NCBI RefSeq assembly: GCF_016745275.1
Contig: NZ_JADOEP010000004.1
Span: forward strand, 1-64,000
DNA from: Enterococcus sp. BWB1-3
Lineage (GTDB): Bacteria > Bacillota > Bacilli > Lactobacillales > Enterococcaceae
Direction of reading: 5' to 3'
DNA length: 64,000 bases
Positions 63,350 through 64,000 of this stretch are shown in pieces; position 1 is the stretch's first letter; each line of letters begins with the position of its first letter. The position numbers and the translations under genes are program-made. The notes beneath the pieces were generated by a model. It searched no databases and was not told the DNA's origin. It was given only the letters and a program-made list of their open reading frames with translations.

Positions 63350-64000
63350 ATGAGTAAAAATCAGGAAATTGCAGCTCGTATTCTGACACTGGTTGGCGGA
63401 GAGAAAAATGTAATTAGTGTAGTTCACTGTGCAACACGTTTGCGTTTTAAGCTGAAAAATGAGACTGATGCAAAAACAGACATATTAAAAAACGATCCGG
63501 AGGTTATTCAAGTTGTTCAAAGCGGTGGTCAGTATCAAGTGGTTATCGGCAGCCATGTAAGTGATGTGTACAAAGAATTAATGGCTCAAAGCAGCTTGGG
63601 AAATGAAGGAACAAAGAATTCTGATACCAAAGGCGATGGAAATATTTTTAACCATTTAATTGATGTTATTTCATCCATTTTCACACCATTCCTTGGTGCG
63701 ATGGCTGGGGCAGGGGTATTGAAAGGGTTTCTGACCCTTGCAGCAACAATGGGCTGGATGGCTGCTGACTCAGGTGACTATCTGGTTCTATACGCAGTAG
63801 CAGATGGATTGTTCACTTATCTGCCGATCCTCTTGGCATTTACAGCTGCCAAGAAATTTAACACAAACCAGTTCCTAGCTGTCTGTCTAGCAATGGCACT
63901 TGTCCATCCAAGCATTAATGCTTTGGCTGGAACGGAATTAAGCTTTTTCGGTATTCCGGTTATTTTAGGTGCAAGTGGTTATACATCCTCAGTTATTCCT
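63350..64000 (+). CDS. bglP: PTS beta-glucoside transporter subunit IIBC(A), 3'-truncated by the window end
   Basis: The first 217 codons of a beta-glucoside permease. An N-terminal EIIB domain (about 1-85) has phosphocysteine in VVHCATRLRFKL and GGQYQVVIGSHV. The start of the EIIC membrane domain (from about 105) has HLIDVISSIFTPFLGAMAGAG and TYLPILLAFTAAKKFNTNQF. The gene continues beyond 64000, so the presence of an EIIA domain and a following beta-glucosidase cannot be checked. GAGGGA precedes the ATG. It is controlled by the upstream RAT/terminator and bglG. Confidence 0.95.
   Translation, partial: MSKNQEIAARILTLVGGEKNVISVVHCATRLRFKLKNETDAKTDILKNDPEVIQVVQSGGQYQVVIGSHVSDVYKELMAQSSLGNEGTKNSDTKGDGNIFNHLIDVISSIFTPFLGAMAGAGVLKGFLTLAATMGWMAADSGDYLVLYAVADGLFTYLPILLAFTAAKKFNTNQFLAVCLAMALVHPSINALAGTELSFFGIPVILGASGYTSSVIP

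Overview
The window looks like chromosome of a low-to-mid GC lactic acid bacterium of the Enterococcaceae, most likely Enterococcus or a close relative. The reasons are a class B penicillin-binding protein whose active-site residues fall almost exactly where they do in enterococcal PBP5/PBP4, an arcA-arcB-arcC-Crp/Fnr-antiporter-ArgR cluster, the recU/ypsA/gpsB/rnpB/rlmL neighbourhood, a B-type RNase P RNA, LicT-type antiterminator sites and a PurR PurBox. This assignment is inference from gene content, not a database match.

Layout. 1-5.5 kb: ketodeoxyuronate catabolism (IclR regulator, kdgA, kdgK, kduI, kduD) with shared inverted-repeat operators and decayed flanking sequence. 5.6-18.3 kb: core genes (pyrG behind a CTP-sensing attenuator, pbp1A, recU, ypsA, gpsB, rnpB, rlmL, an M32 carboxypeptidase, a DnaD-like gene, nth, a membrane glycerophosphodiesterase). 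18.3-19.8 kb: a 95-bp tandem repeat array in gene-free DNA. 19.8-23.2 kb: a TVP38 membrane protein, then rimM-trmD and rplS. 23.4-25.8 kb: an accessory island with a homing-endonuclease-associated-repeat protein, an Mrr-type nuclease and a broken second copy of the repeat gene.

26.2-33.3 kb is the most unusual part. It is a very AT-rich, tightly overlapping four-gene operon: a Gfo/Idh/MocA oxidoreductase fused to a Nudix domain, an NRPS-like A-PCP-C protein with an altered condensation motif, an ATP-grasp ligase and an MFS exporter. It ends at a scar resembling an IS6-family terminal repeat. It reads as an uncharacterised small-molecule (peptide-like) biosynthesis and export cluster acquired by transfer.

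33.5-42 kb: a stand-alone purC with its own PurBox, a divergent sortase, gene remnants, and rhaBAD with a divergent AraC activator; only the first codons of a lactaldehyde reductase survive behind rhaD. 43-51 kb: the arginine deiminase cluster, interrupted between arcA and arcB by a two-gene cassette (DUF3139-like protein and secreted permuted NlpC/P60-like enzyme) bounded by perfect 48-bp direct repeats. 51.7-54.9 kb: a DeoR regulator divergent from manA-phi-hps (ribulose monophosphate enzymes) under a cre-like site. 55-64 kb: a PBP5-like gene, small and decayed genes, a universal stress protein, a probable structured RNA, and the start of a beta-glucoside PTS operon (bglG and truncated bglP) with two RAT/terminator switches.

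Metabolically the window is dominated by peripheral sugar and amino-acid catabolism, each unit with a local regulator. KDPG cleavage feeds glycolysis, rhamnulose-1-phosphate is split to DHAP and lactaldehyde, and arginine gives ATP through carbamate kinase. Several units carry decay scars: a lost uronate transporter, fucO and an LRR surface protein. No tRNA or CRISPR array was seen.
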